DNA of 64,000 bases. Source: Streptococcus sp. bf_0095. GTDB lineage: Bacteria; Bacillota; Bacilli; Lactobacillales; Streptococcaceae. This document shows, one piece after another, positions 45,752 through 55,448 of this stretch; position 1 is the first letter of the stretch; every line of letters starts with the position of its first letter. The notes beneath the pieces were generated by a model. The model saw only the letters and a program-made list of their open reading frames with translations. It had not been told where the DNA came from and ran no database searches. Location of the stretch: the NCBI RefSeq assembly GCF_004166885.1, contig NZ_RCYU01000001.1:496001-560000 (forward strand). Reading direction: 5' to 3'. Made by a program: the position numbers and the translations under genes.

Positions 45752-47533
45752 CTAATTACCAGCTGTGACCGCAATAGCCGTAATCACGTAAGTATCCCCT
45801 ACTGGTTTTAGGGTATAGGTCTTGTCCTTGCTACTCTGGCTATCTTTTCGGCTGGTCACATAATGTACAGTATATTCTTCGTGGGTTTTCACGATCACCA
45901 TTCCGTTCTCTTCGGTAACGCTAAGAACGTTGAAAACACCTGGTGTATAGTAGTCGATTTCAGCCTTCTTGACTCCACCACCTGTTGTCCACTCCACCAT
46001 TTCCTTATAGGCATCACTTGAAGTGTCATAGTACTTGGAGTAGGTGTTGGATCTACTTGAGACAGATGAGAAGATTTCTGTCCGGTAGTCTTGGAGGAAG
46101 GAGGTGATAGCTGTTTTCTTCTCTTCTGCCTTCTTGGCTTCTTCTTCCTTGGCTTTACGAGCTGTTTCTGCATCTTTTAATCGTTTGGCTACATCCTTAG
46201 AAAGCTTCAAAGTGATGACTTCATCGTCATCCGGAGTTTCACCGATTGTGACTTTAGCTTTTTCAGTTGTATAGCTCTCACCATTGACACTAAAGACTGC
46301 ATGAATTTCGATTTCTTGATGGGCTACGACATCGACTTCAAATAAAGTACTTGTGCCGACTTCCTTACCATTCACTGCTACCTTGATATCAGTTGGATTG
46401 CTTACTTCCTCTGGGAATTCAATTTCGAGAAGACGTTTTTCAGAATTGAAAGTCAAGTTCAGCTTATTCTTAGAAGCCTGAGCTGGGTCTAGTTTAACCT
46501 CACTAGAGATTTTTCCAACTTCGGTCTTACCATCTAGTTGCATGTCTCGTGGCGCAAAGTGAACCTCCCCAAGTTTGGTCGTTTGGTTCTTCTTAAGCAC
46601 TGTCGACTCTTTTTCGCTAGTCTTAAGCTTGGCATCATCCAGATTCGTAACCGCTGTGACTTCAAGTGGATAGGTCGCGATGCGGTATTCTTGAAAGATA
46701 CCGAATTTCTTATCCGCCTTCTCAATCCCGATCAGTAGATTCTGGTTTTTGTCCTTGACGCTACCTGTTTTTGAAGACTGAGCGATATGATCTAATTCGT
46801 AGATGACATCGATCTTCTGAGCTGTCATATAGTCTAGCAAGCCTTGAGCTTCTTCCTTGGTCCACTTATCCTTGTCACTAGAAAGGATGCTCGCCACTTC
46901 CCGGTAATCCTTTTGTTCAATGGCTGTGACCAATTTGTCCACTATCACCTGTGGGCCTGTAGTTGATGAGAAGTAATAGCCTAGACCAGACAAGGCCAAG
47001 ACCAACAAAGCCAAAATACTGAAGAAGAAGACTTTCTTTTTCTTGCCTTTTTTCTCTTTTTTGACTTTCTTTTTCTTGCCTTTCTTGACAGCTTCTTCTT
47101 GCTCTGGAGCTTCTGCTGTAGCTAGGGCCTCAACCGGCTGGGACAAGTTTTCTGCGGTCTCTGATGGACTCTCCACTGGTGCGAAGACCTGCGTTGTCTG
47201 ATTGGTCTCTTCCAAGTTAATCGTCGGAGCAGGTGCTTCTACGATTTCAAAGTTCTGACTACGTGCTGATTCGATCTCTTCTGGAAGCGGGGAACGTCCA
47301 TAGAAGGCGATGAAGCGCTCTTCCCAAGTAAGTTGAAGAGGATTTACAACCGCTTCTACTGGCCCCTGTCCTCCTATAGCTGACGCTTCTGAAGCCACTT
47401 GGTCGATCGCTACTCCAGCAATCGATTTGATTGCCTTAAAATCAAAGCCGGAATCTCTTCCGGCAATGAATTCTTCAGGAGTAGGTTTGCGACCGATTAC
47501 TTTTTCAAATAATTCTACCCATTTTTTGTTCAT
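45752..47533 (-). CDS. TcaA-like membrane-anchored protein with two N-terminal WxxxF-GR repeats
   Basis: 593 residues. Two copies of a small motif start the protein: WVELFEKVIGRKPTPEEF (about 4-21) and WEERFIAFYGRSPLPEEI (about 70-87). Then come an acidic linker, a Lys-rich stretch (KKGKKKKVKKEKKGKKKK), a membrane segment (about 168-188) and extracytoplasmic domains. The end (FLQDYRTEIFSSV...YTVHYVTSR...YTLKPVGDTYVI) resembles the TcaA NTF2-like domain. It heads a two-gene unit with ldcB, pointing to a cell-wall role. Confidence 0.75.
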   Translation of the reverse strand: MNKKWVELFEKVIGRKPTPEEFIAGRDSGFDFKAIKSIAGVAIDQVASEASAIGGQGPVEAVVNPLQLTWEERFIAFYGRSPLPEEIESARSQNFEIVEAPAPTINLEETNQTTQVFAPVESPSETAENLSQPVEALATAEAPEQEEAVKKGKKKKVKKEKKGKKKKVFFFSILALLVLALSGLGYYFSSTTGPQVIVDKLVTAIEQKDYREVASILSSDKDKWTKEEAQGLLDYMTAQKIDVIYELDHIAQSSKTGSVKDKNQNLLIGIEKADKKFGIFQEYRIATYPLEVTAVTNLDDAKLKTSEKESTVLKKNQTTKLGEVHFAPRDMQLDGKTEVGKISSEVKLDPAQASKNKLNLTFNSEKRLLEIEFPEEVSNPTDIKVAVNGKEVGTSTLFEVDVVAHQEIEIHAVFSVNGESYTTEKAKVTIGETPDDDEVITLKLSKDVAKRLKDAETARKAKEEEAKKAEEKKTAITSFLQDYRTEIFSSVSSRSNTYSKYYDTSSDAYKEMVEWTTGGGVKKAEIDYYTPGVFNVLSVTEENGMVIVKTHEEYTVHYVTSRKDSQSSKDKTYTLKPVGDTYVITAIAVTAGN

Positions 47534-47613
47534 CGGTATGTTCTCCTAAAAACTAAAATATTTTCATCCGATATGTATATGAACAAGAATTTTATGACAA
47601 GGTTCCTATCTGA

Positions 47614-48768
47614 TTAGAAGAAGGAAGCGATATAGATAGATACTTGTTCTAAAATACGTCTGTCAATGATGCCAACAATTGTGAAGATGACTAGAATGAC
47701 TGCTGAAGAAGCAAGGAGCAACAAGAATTTGTCAGCCTTGAATTTTGTTCTGTTCAAACCTTGGTAAACAGTATAGAGCAAGCCTAAGAAATAGAGAACG
47801 AAGATTAACGATCGAAGGAAGATAAATCCTTCAAAGTACTTGACTAGAGAAAAAATCAAGACAATGAGGGATGCTGGCAAGGCATAGATAGACAAGCGAG
47901 CAAACTCATCGAATGAACGTTTGTAGGTGTATTCTTTATCTTGCAAGACAAGGTTACGAACCAAGAAACCAGTTAATTGAGTAACATAAATTGTAAAGAA
48001 AGTTACAATGACAATCAATAGGTAAGCTGTAAATCCAACTTCAGCATAAGGGAAGGCACTCGCCACGAAGAAAAGTGAGAGGCTAAGGATAAATGCAGTT
48101 AAGACATAATGAAGGATCCCATTCAATACTCTTGGTTGAGTTTCTACTGTTGGACGAACCAAAGCAGAAACGAACCATGACCAGAATCCTTTCATTGCTT
48201 GACCAAAGGCATTTGATTGAGCAGGTTGTGCATAATAGGCTTGACCTGGTTGAGGTTGTCCTGGATAAGGTACTTGTTGGAAGCCTTGACCTGGAGCTTG
48301 ACCCGGAGCCGGTTGACCAAATCCTGGTTGTGGCTGTTGTTGAGGTGCTTGCTGGAAGCTATTTGGTTGAGCACCAAATGTTTGTGCTTCTGGCGCAGCA
48401 GTAAATTGTGGCGCTTCTTGTGCTGGTGCATCTGGCGCAGCAGTGTATTGTGGCGCTTCTTGTACTGGTGCTTCTGGCGCAGCAGCAACTGGTGCTTCTG
48501 GAGCAGCAGCAAATTGTGGCGCTTCTTGTACTGGTGCTTCTGGAGCAGTAGCAAATTGTGAAGCCGCTTCTTCTGGTGCTACTGGAGCAGCGACGAATCC
48601 AGCGCTTGCTTGGTCTGGAGCTACTGGAGCACCTACAAATTGTGAAGCTTCTTGAGCTGCCTGTTCTTCTTGGAACTCACCTGCAGCCAATGCTTGTGCG
48701 ATCTCTGCTTCAGTTGCTGAACGACCGTTCACAGCTTCAAAGTAATCAAGCCAATCCTGTTTGATCAT
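47614..48768 (-). CDS. Membrane protein with N-terminal WxxYF-GR motif and Ala/Pro/Gln-rich repeats
   Basis: 384 residues. WLDYFEAVNGRSATEAEI at the start is the same motif as in the TcaA-like protein. Residues about 40-135 are degenerate repeats of APEAPVQEAPQF; about 135-190 is Gln/Pro/Gly-rich (GFGQPAPGQ). About five hydrophobic segments fill the C-terminal 190 residues. It may belong to DUF6574, but I am not sure. SD AAGGAG. Function unknown. Confidence 0.7.
   Translation of the reverse strand: MIKQDWLDYFEAVNGRSATEAEIAQALAAGEFQEEQAAQEASQFVGAPVAPDQASAGFVAAPVAPEEAASQFATAPEAPVQEAPQFAAAPEAPVAAAPEAPVQEAPQYTAAPDAPAQEAPQFTAAPEAQTFGAQPNSFQQAPQQQPQPGFGQPAPGQAPGQGFQQVPYPGQPQPGQAYYAQPAQSNAFGQAMKGFWSWFVSALVRPTVETQPRVLNGILHYVLTAFILSLSLFFVASAFPYAEVGFTAYLLIVIVTFFTIYVTQLTGFLVRNLVLQDKEYTYKRSFDEFARLSIYALPASLIVLIFSLVKYFEGFIFLRSLIFVLYFLGLLYTVYQGLNRTKFKADKFLLLLASSAVILVIFTIVGIIDRRILEQVSIYIASFF
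48330..48620. repeat. In-frame Ala/Pro/Gln repeats of the 384-residue membrane protein
   Basis: Units such as GGCGCTTCTTGTACTGGTGC recur in near-identical form inside the gene. They create long open frames on other strands and frames that are not genes. Copy-number change by slippage is likely here. Confidence 0.75.
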
Positions 48769-48866
48769 AAAATAATCTCCTTATAAAATAAAATACAGAT
48801 ATATTATATAAAAATTTTAGCTATAATTCAATATTATACAGGAATCAACTGTCTAGAGCATCCCAA

Positions 48867-49148
48867 CTATTCAAATGCATCCATGCCACCTTGGACGTTG
48901 GTCACATCATAGCCCTCTTCTTCCAAAAATTGGCAGGCACGGGCTGAGCGCCGGCCAGACTTGCAGATGACATAATAGGCTTGCTCCTTGTCTAGTTCTG
49001 AATACCGTTCTGCCAACACGGATAAGGGAAGCAAGGTCACTCCGTCCAGATGAAGGGCATCGTATTCCTCCTGCTCACGGACATCGACGACTTGGATCTC
49101 TCCAACTTGGTACTTTGCTAAAAAGTCATTAAATGGAATTTCTTTCAT
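48867..49148 (-). CDS. Rhodanese-like domain protein
   Basis: 93 residues, a single rhodanese domain. VVDVREQEEYDALHLDGV and the active-site loop VICKSGRRSA with Cys in C-K-S-G-R-R are present. It probably carries persulfide sulfur or reduces disulfides in the cytoplasm. SD AAAGGAG. It lies between the repeat protein and the prolyl-tRNA editing gene. Confidence 0.9.
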   Translation of the reverse strand: MKEIPFNDFLAKYQVGEIQVVDVREQEEYDALHLDGVTLLPLSVLAERYSELDKEQAYYVICKSGRRSARACQFLEEEGYDVTNVQGGMDAFE

Positions 49149-49169
49149 GATTTCTCCTTTTTGATGCCA

Positions 49170-49661
49170 CTATGGCAAGGTTAGTATTTCATAGTTAAAA
49201 TCAATGGATTCTAAAAAGCGGAATAGGTCTTGGGTTTTGATAAAGATGGTCTTTTCATTGGTATTGGGATGGAAGGTCATGATTTCCTCTGACACAATGT
49301 CCTGATCAAAATAGACGAGAATATCCTTTTCTGCATTGTTTAACAAGCCAAATGGGGATACCGTCCCAGCTGGTAATTGCATTTTTTCTGCTAGAGATTC
49401 AGCTGAAGCCATACGGATCCGATTGGCTCCTACTTGCTCTTTGAAGTCATCCATATCCAAGAGTTTTTGTTCATCCATGATGAGCAGATAATACTGGGTT
49501 TTCTTCTTGTTGGTCAAAAACATAGTCTTTGTCCGGACCCCTTCTAGACCTTCAATATAGGAATCAGCCTGCTCTGTAGTGAATGCTGGTGGGTGTTCCA
49601 CCTCATCAAATTCAATCCCGAGTTCGTCTAATTTGTCTTTGACTTTTTGATATGGATCCAT
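49170..49661 (-). CDS. Prolyl-tRNA editing domain protein (YbaK/ProX family)
   Basis: 163 residues from ATG 49661, with AGGAGG 7 bases upstream. HPPAFTTEQADSYIEGLEG, KTMFLTNKKKTQYYLLIMD (catalytic Lys), and GTVSPFGLLN are the motifs of free-standing editing domains that hydrolyse mischarged Ala- or Cys-tRNA(Pro). Start chosen by SD; the frame extends to 49688. Confidence 0.88.
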   Translation of the reverse strand: MDPYQKVKDKLDELGIEFDEVEHPPAFTTEQADSYIEGLEGVRTKTMFLTNKKKTQYYLLIMDEQKLLDMDDFKEQVGANRIRMASAESLAEKMQLPAGTVSPFGLLNNAEKDILVYFDQDIVSEEIMTFHPNTNEKTIFIKTQDLFRFLESIDFNYEILTLP

Positions 49662-49694
49662 GGAAATACCTCCTTTTACAATTATCACTAACTA

Positions 49695-50288
49695 TTATTT
49701 TGTATGTTCGGCTATAATCTGCTGGACTCGAGACCGGAGAGCCGGCACCACTTCTGCCTCAAACCAAGGATTCTTGGCCATCCAGATCTGATTGCGAGGC
49801 GAAGGGTGGACCAGAGGGAAATAGTCGGGCAGGTAGTCCTTGTACCATCTCACCCGCTCTGTCACCTTGCCACTGACCTTCTCATGAAGATAGTAGGCTT
49901 GGGCGTACTGGCCAATCAAGAGGGTCAACTCAATATCTGGACATTCTTTGAGGAGTTGAGGATGCCACTTTTCCGCAAAGCCCTTGCGAGGTGGCAGGTC
50001 ACCTGATTTTCCATGCCCTGGGAAATAAAAGTCCATAGGAATGACCGCAAATAGACCCGAATGGTAGAAGGTCTCTTCATCGACTCCTAACCATTCCCTT
50101 AAGCGGTCCCCGCTCTTGTCTTTCCAATAGAGGCCCGCTTCTTGAGTCTTGAGGCCAGGAGCCTGTCCGATAATATTGATTCGAGCTGTCTTTGGTGCCG
50201 CAAATAAGGGTTCGATTCCTTTATCCGTATAGTCTTTGTTTTGTGGATCGGCCATGATGGCCTCTTTGATCCGCTCTAGTTGCTCCAT
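49695..50288 (-). CDS. Uracil-DNA glycosylase superfamily protein
   Basis: 197 residues from ATG 50288, with AGGAGGAG upstream (the frame extends to 50387). INIIGQAPGLKTQEAG resembles the GxxPG water-activating motif of families 4/5, and VHPSPRN the second motif. It is distinct from the family-1 Ung at 12584. Whether it excises uracil or another lesion is unknown. Confidence 0.78.
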   Translation of the reverse strand: MEQLERIKEAIMADPQNKDYTDKGIEPLFAAPKTARINIIGQAPGLKTQEAGLYWKDKSGDRLREWLGVDEETFYHSGLFAVIPMDFYFPGHGKSGDLPPRKGFAEKWHPQLLKECPDIELTLLIGQYAQAYYLHEKVSGKVTERVRWYKDYLPDYFPLVHPSPRNQIWMAKNPWFEAEVVPALRSRVQQIIAEHTK

Positions 50289-50302
50289 TTCTCCTCCTCT
50301 AA

Positions 50303-50335
50303 GCAAAAACTCAGCCAGCAAGTGCCGACTGAGTA
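50303..50335 (-). terminator. Terminator after pepV
   Basis: ACTCAGTCGGC...GCTGGCTGAGT followed by TTTTTGC on the minus strand. Confidence 0.8.
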
Positions 50336-50340
50336 GCGTC

Positions 50341-51747
50341 TTATTTGATGAGTTCGTAGATGGCTTCTGCGTAGATTGCAGCTGCACGGTAGAGATCTTC
50401 TACATCCGCAAATTCATTGGCTTGGTGCATGGTGTTCACATAGTCTGGGAACATGGCACCGAAGGCAACCCCACGTTTCAATAGACGACCAAAGGTTCCG
50501 CCACCGATTACTTGCTCATGACCTTTCAGTCCGGTTTGTTTTTCATAGACACGCAAAAGCGTTGAGACCAATTCATCTTCCATTGGAACATAGTGAGGGG
50601 TGTGGCCGTGGGCAGACAAGCTAACGGACGCCACTCCTTCTACTTTTTCAAGTCCAGCTTTGATGGTTTCTGGATCTGTTCCTTTAGGGTAACGAATGTT
50701 CAAGGCAATAGTGTTATCTGAGCTGTTTTCGTCGAAGTTGAAGACACCCGCATTCATGCTGAGAGCCCCCATCTTCTCATCTGTATGGGCAATGCCAAGC
50801 TTCTCACCAGCAAAGTCTTCATGAAGAAGAGATGCTGACACTTGCAAGTATGCTTTGGCATCTCCACCGAAGTCAAACTGGTTCAAGAAGAGAGCCAAAT
50901 AAGTTGCTCCATTGATCCCAGCTTCTGGAGTAGAGCCATGGGCAGATTTCCCGATAATAGTGACTTTAAATTTACCGTCATCCTCTGTTGCCACTTCATA
51001 ACGAAGTTGGTGTTCATTGGCAAAGGCCTCCAAGAGACCAGCTAAATCTGGTAATTGCCCAGAAACGACTGCTGTCGCTGACTCTGGTACCATGTTTTCA
51101 CGAAGGCCACCTGTGAAGCTATGAAGATGCGCTTGACCTGTGTTTTGACCACCGATGTGAAGGTACTCAGTAATGTTTCCTTTTTCTCCGTTGATGATTG
51201 GGAATTCTGCATCTGGAGAGAAGCCAAAGTCTGGATCGGGAAGACCGACATGTTTGAAATAGTAGTCCATATCGCCCCAGCCAGATTCTTCATCTGTACC
51301 GACCACAAAGCGCACGCGCTTAGAAACTGGCAATCCCAGATCCTTGATGATCTTCAAGCCGTAGTAACAAGCTACTGTAGGCCCCTTGTCATCTGATGAA
51401 CCACGCGCATAGAGTTTGCCATCGATAATCTCAGGTTTATAAGGGTCTGTATCCCAGCCACTACCTGCAGGTACCACGTCCATGTGGGCAAAGATTCCGA
51501 GCTCTTCTTCCCCTTGTCCAAAGGTGAAGTGTCCAGCATAGTTGTCCACATTGGTTGTTTCGTAGCCATCACGCTCAGCAATTTCCAAGAATTTCTCAAG
51601 AGCCTTGACGGGTCCAGGTCCATAAGGGTGAGTCGCATCCGCCTGGCTGTCATCCCGTTCTGAGTTGATTTCCAAGAGGCTGAAAAGATCAGCCATCATT
51701 TCTTCGCAACGTTTTTCTACTTCTGCTTTAAAGTCAATTGTTGTCAT
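50341..51747 (-). CDS. pepV: Dipeptidase PepV
   Basis: 468 residues, M20 metallopeptidase. GIFAHMDVVPAGSGWDTDPY and YARGSSDDKGPTVACYYG carry the first zinc ligands; VGTDEESGWGD and the catalytic Glu follow; IGGGTFGRLLKRG binds the dipeptide C-terminus. It hydrolyses dipeptides inside the cell. ATG 51747. Confidence 0.95.
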   Translation of the reverse strand: MTTIDFKAEVEKRCEEMMADLFSLLEINSERDDSQADATHPYGPGPVKALEKFLEIAERDGYETTNVDNYAGHFTFGQGEEELGIFAHMDVVPAGSGWDTDPYKPEIIDGKLYARGSSDDKGPTVACYYGLKIIKDLGLPVSKRVRFVVGTDEESGWGDMDYYFKHVGLPDPDFGFSPDAEFPIINGEKGNITEYLHIGGQNTGQAHLHSFTGGLRENMVPESATAVVSGQLPDLAGLLEAFANEHQLRYEVATEDDGKFKVTIIGKSAHGSTPEAGINGATYLALFLNQFDFGGDAKAYLQVSASLLHEDFAGEKLGIAHTDEKMGALSMNAGVFNFDENSSDNTIALNIRYPKGTDPETIKAGLEKVEGVASVSLSAHGHTPHYVPMEDELVSTLLRVYEKQTGLKGHEQVIGGGTFGRLLKRGVAFGAMFPDYVNTMHQANEFADVEDLYRAAAIYAEAIYELIK

Positions 51748-51781
51748 GCATTCCTCCGTTATTTCGATTTAAATTGAATCC

Positions 51782-51870
51782 TCTAGAATCCCTTCAGCGA
51801 CTGTCTATCAGCCTGCCAAAGGATTCTAGAAAACCGGACTTGTATCGTACGAGACGAGGACCATCCGGTT
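51782..51870 (-). terminator. Tandem hairpins between the nitroreductase gene and pepV
   Basis: AACCGGA...TCCGGTT with TTCT after it (51832-51870) ends the nitroreductase transcript. TAGAATCC...GGGATTCTAGA (51782-51830) is a second hairpin in the pepV 5' region. Confidence 0.65.
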
Positions 51871-51883
51871 CTTTCTGTTGTTA

Positions 51884-52489
51884 TTAGCGTTTTTCGATGA
51901 TTTCGTCTACTGGCAAGCGGTAGCTAGGTTCTACCTTCTCTGCTGCGTAACCAACCGTGATCAAGAGTTCTGGACGGAAACGCTCTTCGATTTCCAAGAC
52001 TTCGTTGACTTTTGATTTGTCAAAGCCCAGGATGATGTTCGAGCCGATCCCTTGGTCCGTCAAGGCCAATACCAAGTTCATCGCGACCAATCCAGCATTT
52101 AATGCCAAGTAATCGCTGATCTGTTGTTCATTGTAGCGAGTATATTCTGCGGGAAGATTTTGCATGAAGTATTGCAACTGCTCCTCTGTGAAGTTTTTGA
52201 CCCCACCAACACGCGCAATCTTCCGAGCCCGACGTTGCAAATCGGTGTCCGTAAAGAGAGCGATGGTCACAGGTGCTTCCATGATTTGGTCATAGTTCCC
52301 ACCATAAGCTACTTTTGCCAATTCCGTATTTTTCTGGCGAACGACCACGAATTTCCATGGTTGGCTATTGTGTGCACTTGGAGCCAAGGTCGCAATTTCA
52401 ATAGCTGTCCGTACATCCTTTGGATCGACCGGCTGGTCTGTGAAATGCTTGATCGCATGACGTTTTTTGTTGAGTTCTAGGAATTTCAT
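51884..52489 (-). CDS. Nitroreductase-family flavoprotein
   Basis: 201 residues from ATG 52489, with GGAAG upstream. KRHAIKHFTDQPVD (FMN phosphate site), APSAHNSQPWKFVVV and a final VGYAAEKVEPSYRLP are typical of the NAD(P)H:FMN nitroreductase fold. The physiological substrate is unknown. Confidence 0.9.
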   Translation of the reverse strand: MKFLELNKKRHAIKHFTDQPVDPKDVRTAIEIATLAPSAHNSQPWKFVVVRQKNTELAKVAYGGNYDQIMEAPVTIALFTDTDLQRRARKIARVGGVKNFTEEQLQYFMQNLPAEYTRYNEQQISDYLALNAGLVAMNLVLALTDQGIGSNIILGFDKSKVNEVLEIEERFRPELLITVGYAAEKVEPSYRLPVDEIIEKR

Positions 52490-52568
52490 AGTCAACTTCC
52501 TTTTCTAATTCTATTACCTCTATTTTAACACAAAATGAAAGAGCTTGCAGAGTTTTTTCATTGATCTT

Positions 52569-53405
52569 TTAGGAGAGAAAGTCATAGAAGTTCTTGACAT
52601 CTTGGTCATAACCATACTTCTTATTAAGACTTGCGAGGAGTTCTTTGTTATGGCCCCGATAATTATCCTCTCGTCTCAATTCTTCGTACATCTCAATAAA
52701 GGGAAGTCCCTTATCTTTGGCATCTTGGAGCTCTGCTTCATAGTCGTAAGCTACCTTGCGAAATTGCAGGTTGGTCACCCCATCTTCTTCAACATCGATC
52801 AGCGCATACTGGGCTCTATGATTTTGGAGCTGTTCCCAGTCAAAATAAGGCATGCCAATGGAACCAGGATTGATGATATGCTGGCCCTGACTACCATAGC
52901 GAAGCAATTGCTTGTGGACATGACCGTAGATGGCCACATCGGTCTGGTCATCGAGCAATTGGTCAAAGTTTTCCGTCGCATTAGCTGGACGCAAGTCCCC
53001 ACCATAATTCTTTTCTGGTAAGTTGTGGGTCAGTGAAAAGCGAATGCCGTTTATCTCCTTCTTCTCCATTAGAGGAAGCGAGCGAAGCCAATAGATCCGA
53101 TTAGGATCAATTCCTTCCATGACATATTGAGTGAGACGAAGCATCTGAATCTCCTGCGGATCCTCAAGCCCGTATTCGCCATCCAAAGCCTCTAGGACAC
53201 AATCGTCCCAATTTCCACGAACAGCCGCTGTAATGGGAATCGCATCCAGCAAGTCAAAAAGATCCTCTCTTCCTGGCCCCGGTAACAAAATGTCCCCTAA
53301 AAGCCAGTATTCCGTCGCGCCTTGATCACGCGCATCCGCAATCACTGCCTCCAGGGCTCTTGTATCCCCGTGGATATCAGATAAAATAGCGATTCGATGG
53401 TTCAT
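52569..53405 (-). CDS. Calcineurin-like metallophosphoesterase
   Basis: 278 residues from ATG 53405 (MNHRIAILSDIHGDTRALEAV), with AAGGAG upstream; the frame extends to 53507. SDIHGD, LLGDILLPGPG, RGNWDD, THNLPE, YGHVHKQ and NPGSIGMP are the dinuclear metal motifs. It resembles YfcE/MJ0936-type phosphodiesterases. Substrate unknown. Confidence 0.9.
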   Translation of the reverse strand: MNHRIAILSDIHGDTRALEAVIADARDQGATEYWLLGDILLPGPGREDLFDLLDAIPITAAVRGNWDDCVLEALDGEYGLEDPQEIQMLRLTQYVMEGIDPNRIYWLRSLPLMEKKEINGIRFSLTHNLPEKNYGGDLRPANATENFDQLLDDQTDVAIYGHVHKQLLRYGSQGQHIINPGSIGMPYFDWEQLQNHRAQYALIDVEEDGVTNLQFRKVAYDYEAELQDAKDKGLPFIEMYEELRREDNYRGHNKELLASLNKKYGYDQDVKNFYDFLS

Positions 53406-53466
53406 AACTACTCCTTTATCGATCAAAAATCTGTGTGCATTAAGTATAACAAAATTAGAAGTAAAA

Positions 53467-53496
53467 CGTAAAAACCATCCATGAAAATGGATGGTG
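53467..53496 (-). terminator. Terminator after uvrC
   Basis: ACCATCCAT-TTTC-ATGGATGGT followed by TTTTTACG on the minus strand. Confidence 0.87.
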
Positions 53497-53499
53497 CAA

Positions 53500-55332
53500 T
53501 TACTCAAATCCTTGGGAGGGCTCCGCCACTTCCATCAACGGACTTGCTTCTTCCTGCTTTCCTTGATGGAGCTTGGCTTGGACAGCCTCCGCTACTGCCC
53601 GTGGGATACCGACCGTGACGATTTCATCCACAGTGGCTTCTTTGATCTTGGTCAGTGACTTGAAGTGCTTCATCAGCAATTGCTTGCGTTTTGGACCCAA
53701 GCCTTCGATGCCATCCAGCTGGGAGGAGAAGGAATTCTTGGACCGTAGCTGGCGGTGGAAGGTGATGGCGAAACGGTGGACTTCATCCTGGATTCGCTGG
53801 AGAAGGAAAAATTCCTGCGAGGTCCGAGAGAGTTCGATGACTTTGAGAGGATCGCCAAAGAGCAATTCATGGGTCTGGTGCTTGTCATTCTTTTGCAGGC
53901 CTGCAATGGGAATATCCAGCCCCAACTCGTCTTGAATGACTTGCTTAGCGATATTGACCTGTCCCTGACCTCCATCGATGACGATCAGATCTGGTGGCGT
54001 CAGGTCATCCCGCATGACCCGGCTGTAACGTCTGCGAATGACCTCCCGCATGCTGGCATAGTCATCTGGCCCGACAACGGTCTTGATCTTGTACTTGCGA
54101 TAGTCCTTTTTGCTTGGTTTCCCATTGACAAAGACCACCATGGCTGAGACCGGACTGGTCCCCATAATGTTAGAGTTATCAAAAGACTCAATCCGGACAG
54201 GAGTTGGGATTTGCAGGAGTTTTCCAAGATTTTCAATAGCACCTTGGGTCTTTTCCATGGATTTTTCAAGGAGATTGAACTTCTGCTCCAGACTGACACG
54301 CGCATTCTTGATGGCCAGATTGACCAACTGCTTCTTCTCCCCACGCTGGGGCTTGAGGACCTTGGTATCCACAAGGGCCTTGACCGCTTCCTCATCGATA
54401 TCCTGAGGGATCAGAATTTCATTAGGAATCAAGTGAGATTTCTCTTGGTAAAACTGCCCCACATAGGTTAAAAAATCCTCGTCTGGATCATTGTAGTAAG
54501 GAAAGAGATTGACATCGCGCTCGATCAGCTTGCCCTGACGGACAAAGAAGACCTGCACACACATCCAGCCCTTGTCCACGTAGTAGCCAAAGACATCCCG
54601 ATTCTGCAAATCCTTGGCCATGACCCGCTGTTTGGTCCGCAGGGTCCCGATGGCCTGGATCAGATCCCGATACTCGGCCGCCCGCTCGAATTCCATGTTT
54701 TGCGCTGCCATAGTCATCTTGACCTTGAGCTCATCGATAATCTTGTCATCCTGCCCCTTAAGGAAATCAGAAACTTCCTGTGCCATGCCCTTGAAATAGG
54801 CCTCGTCCTTGTGACATACCGTGTGGGCCATACACTGCCCTAGATGGTAGTAAAAGCAAACCTTGGAAGGAGGATTGGTACACTTGCGAAAAGGGAAAAT
54901 CCGGTCTAAGAGTCGCTTGATCTCATTGGCCGCCCCCACATCCGGATAGGGACCGAAATAGAGACCGCCATCCTTTTTGACCTGGCGCGTGATGATGAGA
55001 CGCGGATAGCGCTCATTGGTAATCTTGATGAAGGGATAGGACTTGTCGTCCTTGAGCATGATATTGTACTTGGGCTTGTTCTCCTTGATGAGGTTGATCT
55101 CGAGAAGCAAGGCCTCAATATTGGACTCAGTGACGATAAACTCAAAATCCACAATCTCAGATACCAGGGCTTCCGTCTTAGTATCGTGGCTACCTCTAAA
55201 ATAGGACCGCACCCGATTGCGAAGATTCTTGGCCTTCCCCACATAGATGATGGTACCGTTCTTGTCTTTGTGAATGTAACAGCCCGGACTCGTCGGCAAG
55301 AGCTCGAGCTTGGATTTAATCAAGTTATTCAT
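53500..55332 (-). CDS. uvrC: Excinuclease ABC subunit C
   Basis: 610 residues. The N-terminal GIY-YIG nuclease ([20 protein letters not shown]), a UvrB-binding UVR motif ([19 protein letters not shown]), the RNase H-like endonuclease core ([30 protein letters not shown]) and C-terminal HhH repeats are all present. It makes the dual incisions in nucleotide excision repair. No SD precedes ATG 55332, and TATAAT lies 7 bases upstream. Confidence 0.97.
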   Translation of the reverse strand: MNNLIKSKLELLPTSPGCYIHKDKNGTIIYVGKAKNLRNRVRSYFRGSHDTKTEALVSEIVDFEFIVTESNIEALLLEINLIKENKPKYNIMLKDDKSYPFIKITNERYPRLIITRQVKKDGGLYFGPYPDVGAANEIKRLLDRIFPFRKCTNPPSKVCFYYHLGQCMAHTVCHKDEAYFKGMAQEVSDFLKGQDDKIIDELKVKMTMAAQNMEFERAAEYRDLIQAIGTLRTKQRVMAKDLQNRDVFGYYVDKGWMCVQVFFVRQGKLIERDVNLFPYYNDPDEDFLTYVGQFYQEKSHLIPNEILIPQDIDEEAVKALVDTKVLKPQRGEKKQLVNLAIKNARVSLEQKFNLLEKSMEKTQGAIENLGKLLQIPTPVRIESFDNSNIMGTSPVSAMVVFVNGKPSKKDYRKYKIKTVVGPDDYASMREVIRRRYSRVMRDDLTPPDLIVIDGGQGQVNIAKQVIQDELGLDIPIAGLQKNDKHQTHELLFGDPLKVIELSRTSQEFFLLQRIQDEVHRFAITFHRQLRSKNSFSSQLDGIEGLGPKRKQLLMKHFKSLTKIKEATVDEIVTVGIPRAVAEAVQAKLHQGKQEEASPLMEVAEPSQGFE

Positions 55333-55339
55333 ACTCTCT

Positions 55340-55345
55340 ATTATA
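55340..55345 (-). promoter_or_regulatory. Extended -10 box abutting uvrC, next to a hairpin
   Basis: Minus strand TTTTTTGCTATAAT, 7 bases, then ATG 55332. The T run also forms the tail of an AGAGG...CCTCT hairpin (about 55350-55371), so a terminator and a promoter are fused here. Confidence 0.55.
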
Positions 55346-55448
55346 GCAAAAAAGAGGGGTGTTATCCTCTCTGTATTATGTCTGTATTTTTTATATTCAC
55401 CTTCAGCAAGTTAAAAAAATGATTAAAAGATAGATCAGACATCCAATC

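Noticed and set aside
48192..48764. Several long overlapping frames rich in Leu, Cys/Trp or Gln
   Set aside because: They are reading-frame shadows of the in-gene Ala/Pro/Gln repeats of the 384-residue membrane protein.
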